Assembly: GCF_003952165.1 (NCBI RefSeq)
Contig: NZ_RXFT01000007.1
Span: forward strand, 1 to 64,000
Direction: 5' to 3'
Source: Variovorax guangxiensis
GTDB taxonomy: Bacteria > Pseudomonadota > Gammaproteobacteria > Burkholderiales > Burkholderiaceae_C
Length of the DNA: 64,000 nucleotides
Positions 27,801 through 35,584 of this stretch are shown here, piece by piece (the stretch's first letter is position 1; every line of letters starts with the position of its first letter). Made by a program: the position numbers and the translations under genes. The notes under the pieces were generated by a model. It saw nothing but the letters and a program-made list of their open reading frames with translations, was not told the origin of the DNA and ran no database searches.

Positions 27801-29343
27801 GGCCAGCCGCAGCTACGACACCGCAGGCCGGCTCACGAGCACCGAGTTCAGCAGCTACGGCTATGACGCGGCAGGCCGCATCACGAGCCTGACGCAGAAC
27901 CTGTACTTGCCCGGCGACACCGATCCGACCCACAGCACCATCGCCAATGCCAACGTCACCTGGAGCGTGGGCTACAACAGTGTGGGGCGGATCACCAGCT
28001 TCAACGCCACGGGCAACACGGCAGGCTTCGGCTACGACGCCAACGGCAACCGATCCAGCAGCACCCGGGTGCTGAACGGCCAGACGACGAACCGCACCTA
28101 CTCGATGGCCTCTAGTAGCAACCGGCTCACAGGCTTCACCCAGACCATCAACGGTGCGAGCAACACCAGCGTCACCTATGGCTACAACGCCAACGGCGAC
28201 CTGTTGACCGACGGGCTTCGCAGCTATACCTACGACGCCGAGGGCAGGCTGGCTGCGGCCACGACAGGCGCGACCGATGTGAGCCCGACCACACGCTATG
28301 CGCATAACGCGCTGGGGCAGCGGGTGTTCAAGACGGAGCCGCTGTACCCACCCACCCAGGGCGACGAGGCCGACCCTGGCTTTATGGCCAGCTTGATCGC
28401 GTTCTTCACGAAGCTGTGGAGCCCGAGCATCACACAGGCCGAGCAGCTGGGTTACGCCTACACCTATAACGAGCAGGGCACGCTGATCGCTGAAGTGGGC
28501 AGCGGGGGCACGGCCAGTGCCGGACAAAGCCAGTACATCTACCTGCCCACTGCCAACGGCCCGATGCCGATTGCGGCGGTCATCGATGGCACCACCTATG
28601 CCGTGCACAGCGATCACCTGAACACGCCGCGTAAGCTCACGAACGCGGATGGCCAGGCTGTCTGGCAGTGGGGCTACAGCGCCTTCGGGGAGGACAAGCC
28701 CACCACGGCAAGGAACCGATTCGCCAACACGGAGACCATGCCCAACCCGGGCACGACCAACATCGCCGAGGTGAAGTTCAACCTGAGGTATCCGGGCCAA
28801 TACTTAGACGACGAATCAGGACTCTCCTACAACTACTTCCGCAGCTATGACTCAAGGACCGGGCGCTACAGCCAGCCTGATCCGATCGGGATGGAGGGTG
28901 GATGGAACCGGTTCGGGTATGTCGCTGGAAACCCGCTGGGCTATGCGGATCCATTTGGCTTGGCTGTTAACTGTGAGACCGTTGTAAACCTCGGGGTCGT
29001 CGCAATACAAAAATGCACGGAGGATGGGAAAACACCCGGAGAGCAAGACGCAAAAGACGCGAAGAGGATGAGTGGGAAGCAACTCGAGAAAGCGTGCAAG
29101 GCAAATGGCTATGAGGATGCCCACGCGATGAAGAGGGATCTCGGACTGGATTCAAAAAGCGACATTTTTGCGGACAAAAATGGCAACATGTATTCCGGGC
29201 CTCGGCAGGGAACAGGAACACCGCAGTATTTGCACATGAATACATCGGGCATCACACCTGCCCCATCACCGACTCCTGCCCCGTCCCCTGTTCCACCTGC
29301 GCCACCAGCCCCACCTGCGCCACCTGCGCCACCAGTCCCCTGA
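24871..29343 (+). CDS. RHS/YD-repeat polymorphic toxin, Sec-exported
   Basis: A 1490-residue protein. A long-headed signal peptide (hydrophobic core about 28-41, cleavage after AQA at 42-44) is followed by a Cys-containing head and a DUF6531-like domain from about residue 165. Then come many YD repeats (YxYDxxGR/L) to about 1280, the RHS core (HSDHLNTPRKLTNADG, YYFRSYDSRTGRYxQPDPIG-like) ending DPFGL near 1360, and a variable tip of about 85 residues (FADKNGNMYSGPRQGTG). The RHS cage encloses the toxin tip. Oddly the tip is followed by a Pro-Ala-Pro tail. AGGGGAAG precedes the ATG. The toxic activity is unknown. Confidence 0.87.
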   Translation: MAFKTNLWARFASCVVQLGWDNTRLIRPISAVLLGSVFFVHAQAAIQPIKEWKGARTGDKWFSTQAEVCDAQGPGGAAVYSGASYSGQYRLPPDLLCQVGVIFPPPNNGGISWYHQSIGLYPRACPANSKFNYGQTACDCNDGFQDDPSHTACVAVAPEPASDDSCVGNPIIPSTGDKVQSETDFVDGGADALSFERTYHSTWGNDLLREGSGLGLPWGHNHSTLLRQTPSSNPTAVTIVSPEGFLRGFIKQAGASVWSPSGNADSLVQASGGNWIYRRADDDATFNFDAAGKLQTVTRRNGRVTIYAYNGAGQLASVTNAFGRALTFAYNTTGRLSTVALPDGRLLGFVYDIADRLVSVLYPDGRSRSYLYENSAFPQALTGVIDESGARYATFAYDTEGRAVSTEHAGAANRYQVSYPSKGTASVVDPLGTARTYTYSFSNGKVATTGINLPPGDSDSLIASRQFDSTNGLVLSESSFRGFGIKSTNWDVARRLPLVIRRAPGYPGSQSISIQWHAAFSLPILVTRSGGLSTAYTYDAQGNLLTRTVTDSSVSPSTVKVWQWSYTSQGLLSSATEPNGAITTYAYDTRGNVLTSTNALSHVTSYVYDNSNRVVSSTAPNGLVTTYTYDLRDRLLTQTVGSQTTKLTYMPFGGIESVTWPSGLVLTYIYDAAQRLTGWSNSRGEGGTYTLDGMGNRTSEQVRDAASNVTWSVLRAINSINRLAAKTEGADQSRTYVYDANGAIEKETNGLNQSTRYQRDFLERITTVSDGASSSAGISYDSLDGITRLSDFKGAVTTYTRDAAGRARSETSGDIGTLKTDYDQLGLPNQITDALGHATTITRDALGRSTGLVFADGKTTTLRYDLTANSKGYLSEILDRSGTTEYTRDAFGRVTLKKQTLANGSVQQVSYAYNPNGTLASIGYPNGGTLSHVYDATGRLTGLNWNGNPLVSGIAWNPLGQPTAWTWAFTSSNPRLGASRSYDTAGRLTSTEFSSYGYDAAGRITSLTQNLYLPGDTDPTHSTIANANVTWSVGYNSVGRITSFNATGNTAGFGYDANGNRSSSTRVLNGQTTNRTYSMASSSNRLTGFTQTINGASNTSVTYGYNANGDLLTDGLRSYTYDAEGRLAAATTGATDVSPTTRYAHNALGQRVFKTEPLYPPTQGDEADPGFMASLIAFFTKLWSPSITQAEQLGYAYTYNEQGTLIAEVGSGGTASAGQSQYIYLPTANGPMPIAAVIDGTTYAVHSDHLNTPRKLTNADGQAVWQWGYSAFGEDKPTTARNRFANTETMPNPGTTNIAEVKFNLRYPGQYLDDESGLSYNYFRSYDSRTGRYSQPDPIGMEGGWNRFGYVAGNPLGYADPFGLAVNCETVVNLGVVAIQKCTEDGKTPGEQDAKDAKRMSGKQLEKACKANGYEDAHAMKRDLGLDSKSDIFADKNGNMYSGPRQGTGTPQYLHMNTSGITPAPSPTPAPSPVPPAPPAPPAPPAPPVP

Positions 29344-29346
29344 AAA

Positions 29347-29739
29347 GTGACCGCGATCAAAAGACTTATGCAACTAGACTTTCAACTGCTCGGAACCACG
29401 ACTCCTCCTAAGGAGATATCGACTGCTACGGGAATTTCGCCAGATGTCGAACTAGAGCAAGGTGAACGCAACAGAGAACTAAATCTGCCTCGACAGAATG
29501 TTTGGTCAATCAAGTCGAAGGTGAAGTCAGAGGTGTTGGCCGAGCACTGGGAAGATCTTGAAAGATCTCTGAAGCCATCAATAGTGGCGATCAAAGATGC
29601 CGCGCAGACTGGTCGAGCTGTTTTCACAGTCGTTGTCACGGGAGAAGGAAGAATACCTTCGATCCAGATACCCTCAGGAATGTCGATGTTTGCAGGCTTG
29701 GTGAACGCCGTGATCGACATAGATCACTTGCAGTACTAG
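29347..29739 (+). CDS. DUF4279-like protein, candidate immunity protein for the RHS toxin
   Basis: A 130-residue cytoplasmic protein beginning 3 bp after the RHS stop with GTG at 29347 (an ATG at 29368 is an alternative start). The layout LDFQLLG, a GI-P segment, N-W-I in NVWSIKS, a LxxHWxxL helix and SIQIPSGMSMFAGLVNAVIDIDH matches the DUF4279 pattern, a family often coded beside polymorphic toxins. The tight spacing to the variable toxin tip is the usual toxin-immunity order. Function is inferred from position and family shape. Confidence 0.7.
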   Translation: MTAIKRLMQLDFQLLGTTTPPKEISTATGISPDVELEQGERNRELNLPRQNVWSIKSKVKSEVLAEHWEDLERSLKPSIVAIKDAAQTGRAVFTVVVTGEGRIPSIQIPSGMSMFAGLVNAVIDIDHLQY

Positions 29740-30405
29740 GCTAGGTAGAAGTCAACAAGTTCGCGATGGTGATGACTCGGAGTTTTTCTTAACTCGCGAG
29801 TCTGGCAACCCTCGGAACTGTCCTTTCAAACATTGCACGAAACTCGGGCCGCGTGCCGCTAGTTAGCCAAGATGCACGACCAGATGTAGGGTTAGGCAAA
29901 GTTCAGAGTTAGGTGAAACAGATCTCCGAAGATTCCGACTTAGGTGAGACAAGAATCCCGCTGAATATGGATCAAGTCGCGCTAAGTTGTTGACTTACAA
30001 GGACGCGGTATCTCGAGCTGAACGAACATCGACAGCGGGTTTCCAGATCTCTCGCTTGTTGGCCAGGCAAGGAGCCGGGGCCATCAGTCGATGCAGATCG
30101 ATGATTCAGGCCCGACGCCGCTGCTCGCCAGGCCGGCAAGTCGCTCTTCGGGGCCAGGCAAGTGATGAGGCACGCGGGACGGCGCTCATGGGGCTGCTAA
30201 TGGATTAGATCAATCAACGGCCCCGGCCCTATAAATCCCGGTTTTTCACCCGGCCTTGGTGCCGATGCCGAACTTGGCGGATCGAGCCGGTTTCCATGAT
30301 TTTGCATTTGATTTTACGCAGGGCCGATGGCTCGCGCGGGCTGCGGGGAACGATGAGTTCGAGAAACGAGGCCTATCGGAGCCCGCCACCGAAAGACCCG
30401 CTCGC
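29740..30405. other. Intergenic region holding the right end of the island
   Basis: About 670 bp without a supported gene. Apart from the inverted terminal repeats at 29900-29951, small open frames (for example 29987-30208) have no domain. Composition shifts from AT-richer island DNA to GC-rich chromosome after about 30050. The reading frame of the response regulator is open back to 30256 but that part lacks conserved sequence. Confidence 0.6.
29900..29951 (-). repeat. Right end of island: two inverted 21-bp terminal repeats
   Basis: On the minus strand TGTCTCACCTAAGTCGGAAT (start at 29951) and TGTTTCACCTAACTCTGAAC (start at 29920) are two copies 31 bp apart, about three helical turns. They match the core CTCAGCTAACTCxGAACT of the left-end copies at 16598-16639, in opposite orientation. 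Further inward, TTTGCCTAAC (29900-29891) may be a third, decayed copy. No matching target-site duplication was found outside the tips. Confidence 0.7.
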
Positions 30406-31173
30406 ATGACCGCTTCCCATCGCTGCGATGCGATCGCGGTCGTCGACGACGACCCGCGCCTGCGGCAACTGGTCGGCGGCTATCTCTCCCAGGAGGGCTA
30501 CGAGGTGTTCGAGGCCGAGAACGGCAGTGCGCTTTCGTCGATCCTGCAGCGCCGTGCCATCGACCTCATCGTGCTCGACGTGCTGCTGCCGGGCGAGGAC
30601 GGCTTCTCGGTCTGCAGGCGCCTGCGCGCCACGGGCACGCGCACGCCGATCATCATGCTCAGCGCGAAGGCCGAGGACGCCGACAGGATCGCGGGCCTGA
30701 CGATGGGCGCTGACGACTATGTCTGCAAGCCCTGCAATCCCCGGGAACTGCGTGCCCGCATCCAGGCGATCCTGCGGCGCAGCCCTCCGAAGGAGGAGCC
30801 GGGCGGACCTTCGATCGCGAACGAGGTCGTGCGTTTCGGGCCTTTCGAATTCAACATGGGCACGCGCACGCTTCGCAGGGACGGGCGCATCCTCGGCATC
30901 ACCACCGTGCAGATCGCGATTCTCAAGGTGCTCGTACGGCACACGGGCCAGCCGATGTCGCGGGAGAAGCTCGCGCAGGTGGCGCGCGGGCGCGAACTCG
31001 GCGCCTTCGACCGCAGCCTGGATGTGCAGGTCTCCCGGTTGCGCAAGCTGCTGGAGGACGGGGCGTTTTCCTATATCCAGACGGTATGGGGCGTGGGCTA
31101 CATGTTCGAGCCCAGCGGCAAGGATGGCGGCATCCGGTATCCGTCGGGGCCCGGCCACGCGGCCTCCTGGTAG
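30406..31173 (+). CDS. OmpR/PhoB-family response regulator (orphan)
   Basis: A 255-residue regulator. The receiver domain is at residues 1-125, with acidic pocket VVDDDP, phosphoacceptor aspartate in LIVLDVLLPGEDGF and lysine in CKPCNP; the winged helix DNA-binding domain is at about 140-240 (TVQIAILKVLVRHTGQPMSR, VSRLRKLLE, IQTVWGVGYMF). I take the ATG at 30406 because the receiver begins just after it. No histidine kinase gene is adjacent, so its partner and targets are elsewhere. It is the first chromosomal gene to the right of the island. Confidence 0.9.
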   Translation: MTASHRCDAIAVVDDDPRLRQLVGGYLSQEGYEVFEAENGSALSSILQRRAIDLIVLDVLLPGEDGFSVCRRLRATGTRTPIIMLSAKAEDADRIAGLTMGADDYVCKPCNPRELRARIQAILRRSPPKEEPGGPSIANEVVRFGPFEFNMGTRTLRRDGRILGITTVQIAILKVLVRHTGQPMSREKLAQVARGRELGAFDRSLDVQVSRLRKLLEDGAFSYIQTVWGVGYMFEPSGKDGGIRYPSGPGHAASW

Positions 31174-31195
31174 CTCCGGGCTGCCTCGGCGCCGC

Positions 31196-32422
31196 TCAGA
31201 GCCTGGACAGCGGCACCTGAAGATCGGCAAGCTGCTCCGGCGTGACCTCGGTGCCGCGCTCGATGAGCCTTCGCGCAAACCGCAGATCGCGCGCCGCGTT
31301 CGGCCCCAGCGCGGCGGCGACCTTGCCGCCATCCAGGAAGAACACGACGAAACTGTCGCTCTCCATGTCGCCGCGCATCACGGCGCGATGCCCCGGCGCC
31401 GGCATGCCGAATATCTGGAGGTTGATGCCGTACTGGTCGGACCAGAACCACGGAAGCGGCTGGTGATCGACCGCGATGCCCAGTGCGGAGCGCGCGGCCG
31501 CGATGCCCTGCTCCTGCGCGTTCTGCCACGACTCCAGCCGCATCCGGCGGCCGGCGCGCTCGCAGTGCCAGACGGCGACGTCGCCGGCGGCGAGGATGTC
31601 CGGGTCGGAACTGCGGCATTGCGAGTCGACCACGATGCCGCCTTCGCACTGCAGTCCGGCCTCGCGCGCGAGCTCGTCGTTCGCGATCAGGCCGATGCCG
31701 GCCAGCACCACGTCGCAGGCCAGCGTGCGTCCGTCGACGAGCGTGGCGATCAGGCCGTTGCCGTCCGCGCCTTGCGCCAGGCGCTCGATGCCCATGCCCA
31801 GTTCGACATGAACGCCGTGCGAGGCGTGGAGCCGAAGCAGGTAGCCGGATATCTCAGGCGCAACGGTGCGCTCGCAGAGGCGCTGCATCGCTTCCACGAC
31901 CGTGACCTCCAGCCCCTTCCTGCGGGCGGTCGAGGCCACTTCGAGCCCGATCCATCCGCCACCGATGACCAGCAGCCGCCTGCCCGGCACGAGCGCGGCT
32001 CCCAGCGCCGCGGCATCGTCGAGGTTGCGCAGCGTGAAGACGCCGGGCAGCTCCGATCCGGGAATGCCCAGCCGCCGGGCACGGCCGCCGGTGCAGAGAA
32101 TCAGTTTGTCGTATCCGACGACGTCGCCGCCGCTCAGGTGCAGTCGCTTCGCCGCGCTGTCGATGCGCGTCGCGCTCACTCGCGGGCGCCAGTCCACGTT
32201 GAGCGCGTCGAAAGCTTCGGGCTTCTGCAGGCTGGTCGTCTCCGGAAGGGCTTCACCGGCGAGAACCGATTTCGACAGGGGAGGGCGCTCGTAGGGGCGA
32301 TGCGCCTCGTCGCCGATCAGCACGATCCTGCCGCCGAAGCCTTCGCTGCGCAGTGTCTGCGCGGCCCATCCGCCGGCCTGGCCGGCGCCGACGATCGCGA
32401 TCGTCTTTTCTTCAGCGCTCAT
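31196..32422 (-). CDS. FAD-dependent ferredoxin reductase component of an aromatic oxygenase
   Basis: A 408-residue glutathione-reductase-fold enzyme. It has an FAD-binding GAGQAGGWAAQTLRSEG near residue 13, an NAD-binding GGGWIGLEVAS near residue 153, and ILAAGDVA for FAD near residue 275. It transfers electrons from NADH to the Rieske ferredoxin coded next. Such TodA/BphA4-type reductases differ from the plant-type iron-sulfur reductase NagAa used by the best-known salicylate 5-hydroxylase, so this cluster pairs a Nag-type oxygenase with a different reductase class. Confidence 0.88.
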   Translation of the reverse strand: MSAEEKTIAIVGAGQAGGWAAQTLRSEGFGGRIVLIGDEAHRPYERPPLSKSVLAGEALPETTSLQKPEAFDALNVDWRPRVSATRIDSAAKRLHLSGGDVVGYDKLILCTGGRARRLGIPGSELPGVFTLRNLDDAAALGAALVPGRRLLVIGGGWIGLEVASTARRKGLEVTVVEAMQRLCERTVAPEISGYLLRLHASHGVHVELGMGIERLAQGADGNGLIATLVDGRTLACDVVLAGIGLIANDELAREAGLQCEGGIVVDSQCRSSDPDILAAGDVAVWHCERAGRRMRLESWQNAQEQGIAAARSALGIAVDHQPLPWFWSDQYGINLQIFGMPAPGHRAVMRGDMESDSFVVFFLDGGKVAAALGPNAARDLRFARRLIERGTEVTPEQLADLQVPLSRL

Positions 32423-32440
32423 GGTTCGTGCCGTTGCAGA

Positions 32441-32758
32441 TCAGCCCAGCGAAAGAAATACCCGCCCGCCCTCGATCTTCACGGGATAGGAGCGGATCGC
32501 TTCGGTCACAGGCGCGCAGGTGGGCTTGCCGTTGCGCACGTCGAACTTGCCCTGGTGCAGCGGGCACTCGATCTCGTGCCCTTCGAGAAAGCCTTCGCAC
32601 AGGCGGGCATGCCCGTGCGTGCAGATGTTGTCGGTGGCGTAGACATTGCCTTCGACGCTGTAGAGCGCGACTTCATTGCCACCCACGAGGACGGCGATCA
32701 CGTCGTCCGCCGGTACGTCGTCGACCGCGGCGGCGTCGGTCCATTGCAGCTCACTCAT
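32441..32758 (-). CDS. Rieske-type [2Fe-2S] ferredoxin
   Basis: A 105-residue ferredoxin with the Rieske ligands CTHGHA (Cys-x-His) and CPLHQGKF (Cys-xx-His) separated by 17 residues. It shuttles electrons from the reductase to the terminal oxygenase. It lies 8 bp downstream of the oxygenase beta subunit and 18 bp upstream of the reductase, clearly one operon. Length and motif spacing are normal for NagAb/BphA3-type ferredoxins. Confidence 0.93.
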   Translation of the reverse strand: MSELQWTDAAAVDDVPADDVIAVLVGGNEVALYSVEGNVYATDNICTHGHARLCEGFLEGHEIECPLHQGKFDVRNGKPTCAPVTEAIRSYPVKIEGGRVFLSLG

Positions 32759-32766
32759 GGCGGTCC

Positions 32767-33237
32767 TCAGATCGGATAGATGACGGAGTTCGGGATCATT
32801 TCGCTGTCGTAGATGACCTGGCGCGAGGCGAATTTCAGGCCCTCCTCGGTGCGCACCACCACGTCGATGTAGCGGCCCACGCTGAAGACGCTCGAAAGCT
32901 CCGAGAGCTTGGTGCGGAAGACCGCGTAGTTGGCCTCCGACTCGATGCGCCCCGGCTCGGCCTTCAGCACCACGGGTGCGCCCACCACGTGGCGCTGGTA
33001 GTACGGGTCGTGGAAGAGGGTCTCGCGGATGCCGTAGACACGATCCTTCAGCATGCCCTTGCTCTCGAAGGAAAGCGTGGCGAGAGGAAAGCCGCGCTCG
33101 TGGTTCTCGCGCGGCTGCAGCCGGTAGACGCAGTCTTCCGTGAAGAACTCTGGCCAGAGTTCCCACTGGCTGGAGCTCACGGCCTGGGCGTAGCGGGCGT
33201 AGAGCTGCGAAAGCTCGAAGTATTCCTGGAAGTCCAT
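32767..33237 (-). CDS. nagH: Salicylate 5-hydroxylase small (beta) oxygenase subunit
   Basis: A 156-residue ring-hydroxylating oxygenase beta subunit with an NTF2-like cone fold: [16 protein letters not shown], then [16 protein letters not shown], and an end [12 protein letters not shown] that is nearly invariant in NagH. Beta subunits stabilise the alpha3beta3 oxygenase. It starts 3 bp after the alpha-subunit stop, so the two are coupled. Confidence 0.87.
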   Translation of the reverse strand: MDFQEYFELSQLYARYAQAVSSSQWELWPEFFTEDCVYRLQPRENHERGFPLATLSFESKGMLKDRVYGIRETLFHDPYYQRHVVGAPVVLKAEPGRIESEANYAVFRTKLSELSSVFSVGRYIDVVVRTEEGLKFASRQVIYDSEMIPNSVIYPI

Positions 33238-33240
33238 CGA

Positions 33241-34509
33241 TCAAGCCTCCATCACCTTGCGCCAGTACTCGTACATGCCCCGGATCAGCGTCTCGGTGAC
33301 CATGTGGTCCGTGTCGCCGACCTCGCGGCCGCCGAGTTCGGCGAGCGTGCGGTGGAATGGCTTCTGCTCGAAGCCCTTCTGCGAGAGCTCGATCACCTCG
33401 CCGTCGTCGGCCGAGACGAAGCCCGCGGGGCCGAAGAGGTTGGCCTGGCGCAGCCGGCGCTGCGTCATCTCCTCGGTGTCGTCCTCGAAGCCGAAGTGCG
33501 TCCAGACGAAGTCGAAGGCGCCGGGGCCGCTGGGCTGGATGTGCCGCGTCGAGACGCTGTTGACTTGCTGCTGCAGGATCACGCTCGGGAAGAGCGTCAT
33601 CATCACCGCCGTCGGCCCGCCCCACCAGGGCTCGGGCACGATGTCGAGGAAGCGCGGGTCGTTGAGTTGCATGCTTTCCTTGAAGCTCGACACCTGGGTC
33701 ACCTGGTCTGCCTTGCCGCTCGCGCCGCGCGTGGAAATCATGGCGGCGTGGCGGTGGTGCCGGTCCATCTTCAGCTCCGACTTGTTGTCCGCGCGCCAGA
33801 GCCCGAAGGTCACGAACCAGGTGTGCAGCAGGCCGGGGTGGTACGGGTCCTTGATGTTCTCCTGCATGAGCTTCCAGTTGCCCGGAATGCGCTGGCGGTT
33901 GTAGCCGAGGATGGTGAGCTTGCGGCCGTTGAAGAGCCGGTCGAAGTAGCCGAGGATCTCCGGGCCCATGAAGTCCTCGAGCGATTCGACCTCGGGGTCG
34001 AAGGCCGCGAAGACCACGCCGCCGCGCCGCGCCACCTTGAGCTTGTTGAGGCCGTGCTCGGCCGGCTTGAAGTCGGCCGGCATGCCGCCGTTGACCTTGC
34101 CGTCCTGCTTCACGCCGCGGCGGAAGGGCACGCCCTGCAGGTCGCCTGCGAGCGTGTAGTTCCATTGGTGGTAGGGGCAGGTGAAGCCGCCTTCCTTGCG
34201 GTTGCCGTGCCGCTCGCGGCAGAACTGCATGCCGCGATGGGCGCAGACGTTCTCGACCACGCTGATGGAGTCTTCCGCATCGCGCACCATGATCACCGAG
34301 CGCTCGCCCACCACCGTGCGCTTGAAGTCGCCGACAGCCGGAATCTCGGCCTCCAGGCCGACATAGCTCCAGTGGTTGCGATAGAAGAAGCGCTCCAGCT
34401 CCTGGCGGTGCAGGTCGGCCTCGGTGTAGGCCATGAAGGGGATGCGGCTGGTGCCCTGGCTCTCCCAGTGGATCTTCTGGGGGAAGACCGCCGATGCGGT
34501 GTCGTCCAT
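33241..34509 (-). CDS. nagG: Salicylate 5-hydroxylase large (alpha) oxygenase subunit
   Basis: A 422-residue alpha subunit. The Rieske centre ligands are CAHRG and CPYHQW (about residues 85-110). The catalytic domain holds the mononuclear iron ligands in the [14 protein letters not shown] region. The stretches [17 protein letters not shown] and [15 protein letters not shown] read like NagG, which converts salicylate to gentisate. I use the ATG at 34509 because GGAG lies 8 bases upstream and the protein then matches family length; an in-frame start at 34596 only adds unconserved sequence and would overlap the promoter. Other hydroxybenzoates as substrate are possible. Confidence 0.88.
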   Translation of the reverse strand: MDDTASAVFPQKIHWESQGTSRIPFMAYTEADLHRQELERFFYRNHWSYVGLEAEIPAVGDFKRTVVGERSVIMVRDAEDSISVVENVCAHRGMQFCRERHGNRKEGGFTCPYHQWNYTLAGDLQGVPFRRGVKQDGKVNGGMPADFKPAEHGLNKLKVARRGGVVFAAFDPEVESLEDFMGPEILGYFDRLFNGRKLTILGYNRQRIPGNWKLMQENIKDPYHPGLLHTWFVTFGLWRADNKSELKMDRHHRHAAMISTRGASGKADQVTQVSSFKESMQLNDPRFLDIVPEPWWGGPTAVMMTLFPSVILQQQVNSVSTRHIQPSGPGAFDFVWTHFGFEDDTEEMTQRRLRQANLFGPAGFVSADDGEVIELSQKGFEQKPFHRTLAELGGREVGDTDHMVTETLIRGMYEYWRKVMEA

Positions 34510-34597
34510 TCTTTTGTCTCCTTGGCCGTCCGGTGGCGGGCGGCGTTCGTCTCTCGTGGGTGCGTCGATGATCCGCATTCGGGCGTCATCGCTCAAT

Positions 34598-34637
34598 AGA
34601 ATGTGATCAATAGTTCATATTGATTTCAAGAATGTGA
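34598..34637. promoter_or_regulatory. Palindromic LysR (NagR-like) operator between nagG and nagR
   Basis: ATCAATA (34606-34612) and TATTGAT (34618-34624) form a perfect inverted repeat with a 5-base spacer, the T-N11-A layout of LysR binding sites. It is flanked by exact direct repeats AGAATGTGA at 34598-34606 and 34629-34637, 31 bp apart. It sits in the 138-bp divergent gap, just upstream of the regulator start, where NahR/NagR bind to control both directions. Confidence 0.75.
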
Positions 34638-34647
34638 GAAGCCGGCG

Positions 34648-35565
34648 ATGGAGCTGAAGGACATCGATCTCAACCTCCTGGTCGTCTTCCAGCAGCTGCT
34701 CGTCGACCGCCGGGTCTCCAAGGTGGCCAGCAGCCTGGGTCTCTCGCAGCCGGGCGTGAGCAACGCGCTGGCGCGGCTGCGCAAGCTCACCGACGATCCG
34801 CTCTTCCTGCGCACGCCCAACGGCATGGAGCCCACGCCCTATGCGCAGCAGCTCGCGGAGCCGACGGCGCGCGCGCTGCAGGTCATCCACGCGGCGATGA
34901 ACCAGAAGGCCTCGTTCGATCCGGCCACGTCGAAGCGCGCCTTCACCGTCGGCATGACGGACATCGGCGAGATCTACTTCCTGCCCAGGCTGATGAAGGA
35001 GATCGCGCGCGTCGCGCCCAACGTGTCGCTGAGCACCGTGCGCAACACGGCGGTGAACCTGCAGGACGAGATGGAGGCCGGCCACGTCAGCCTCGCGATC
35101 GGCCTGCTGCCGCAGCTGAAGGCGGGCTACTTCCAGCGCAGGCTCTTCAGGCAGAACTATGTGTGCATGTTCAGGCGCGGCCATCCGCTGGACGGCAGGA
35201 AGAAGGTGACGCTCGACGACTTCTCCGCCGCCGATCACGTCGTGGTGGTTTCGGACGGCACGGGCCACGGCAAGGCAGACGAATTCCTCGACCGCAAGAA
35301 GATCACGCGCAAGGTGGTGCTGACCGTGCCGCACTACGTGGCCGTGGGGCACATCCTGCACGACTCCGACCTCGTCGCGACCGTGCCCGAGAGACTCGCG
35401 CAGGCACTGGCGGGGCCCTTCGACCTGTCCTACGTGCGGCATCCGGCGAAGCTGCCGGAGATCGCGATCAACCTGTTCTGGCACGGCCGCTTCCACAAGG
35501 ACCCAGCCATCGCGTGGCTGCGCTCGCTGATCATCGGGCTCTATGGCGAGGGCGGGCCGGGCTGA
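34648..35565 (+). CDS. nagR: NahR/NagR-like LysR regulator of salicylate metabolism
   Basis: A 305-residue LysR regulator. The N-terminal HTH starts MELKDIDLNLLVVFQQLLVD, followed by MEPTPYAQQLAEP, TVGMTDIGEIYFLPRLM and PEIAINLFWHGRFHKD; all closely match NahR/NagR, which activate naphthalene and salicylate genes with salicylate as inducer. It is divergent from the oxygenase operon across the palindrome at 34606-34624, so it most likely activates nagG transcription and represses itself. Confidence 0.9.
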   Translation: MELKDIDLNLLVVFQQLLVDRRVSKVASSLGLSQPGVSNALARLRKLTDDPLFLRTPNGMEPTPYAQQLAEPTARALQVIHAAMNQKASFDPATSKRAFTVGMTDIGEIYFLPRLMKEIARVAPNVSLSTVRNTAVNLQDEMEAGHVSLAIGLLPQLKAGYFQRRLFRQNYVCMFRRGHPLDGRKKVTLDDFSAADHVVVVSDGTGHGKADEFLDRKKITRKVVLTVPHYVAVGHILHDSDLVATVPERLAQALAGPFDLSYVRHPAKLPEIAINLFWHGRFHKDPAIAWLRSLIIGLYGEGGPG

Positions 35566-35584
35566 GGAGCGGGCCTCGCCGCTG

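Noticed and set aside
29263..29343. Possible CRISPR-like or non-coding tandem repeat
   Set aside because: The repeats are contiguous and in frame, encoding the Pro-Ala tail of the RHS protein; no spacers.
16583..29960. Target-site duplication flanking the island
   Set aside because: Bases just outside the left tip (GCGGG) and right tip (AGAAT) do not match, so no duplication is claimed.
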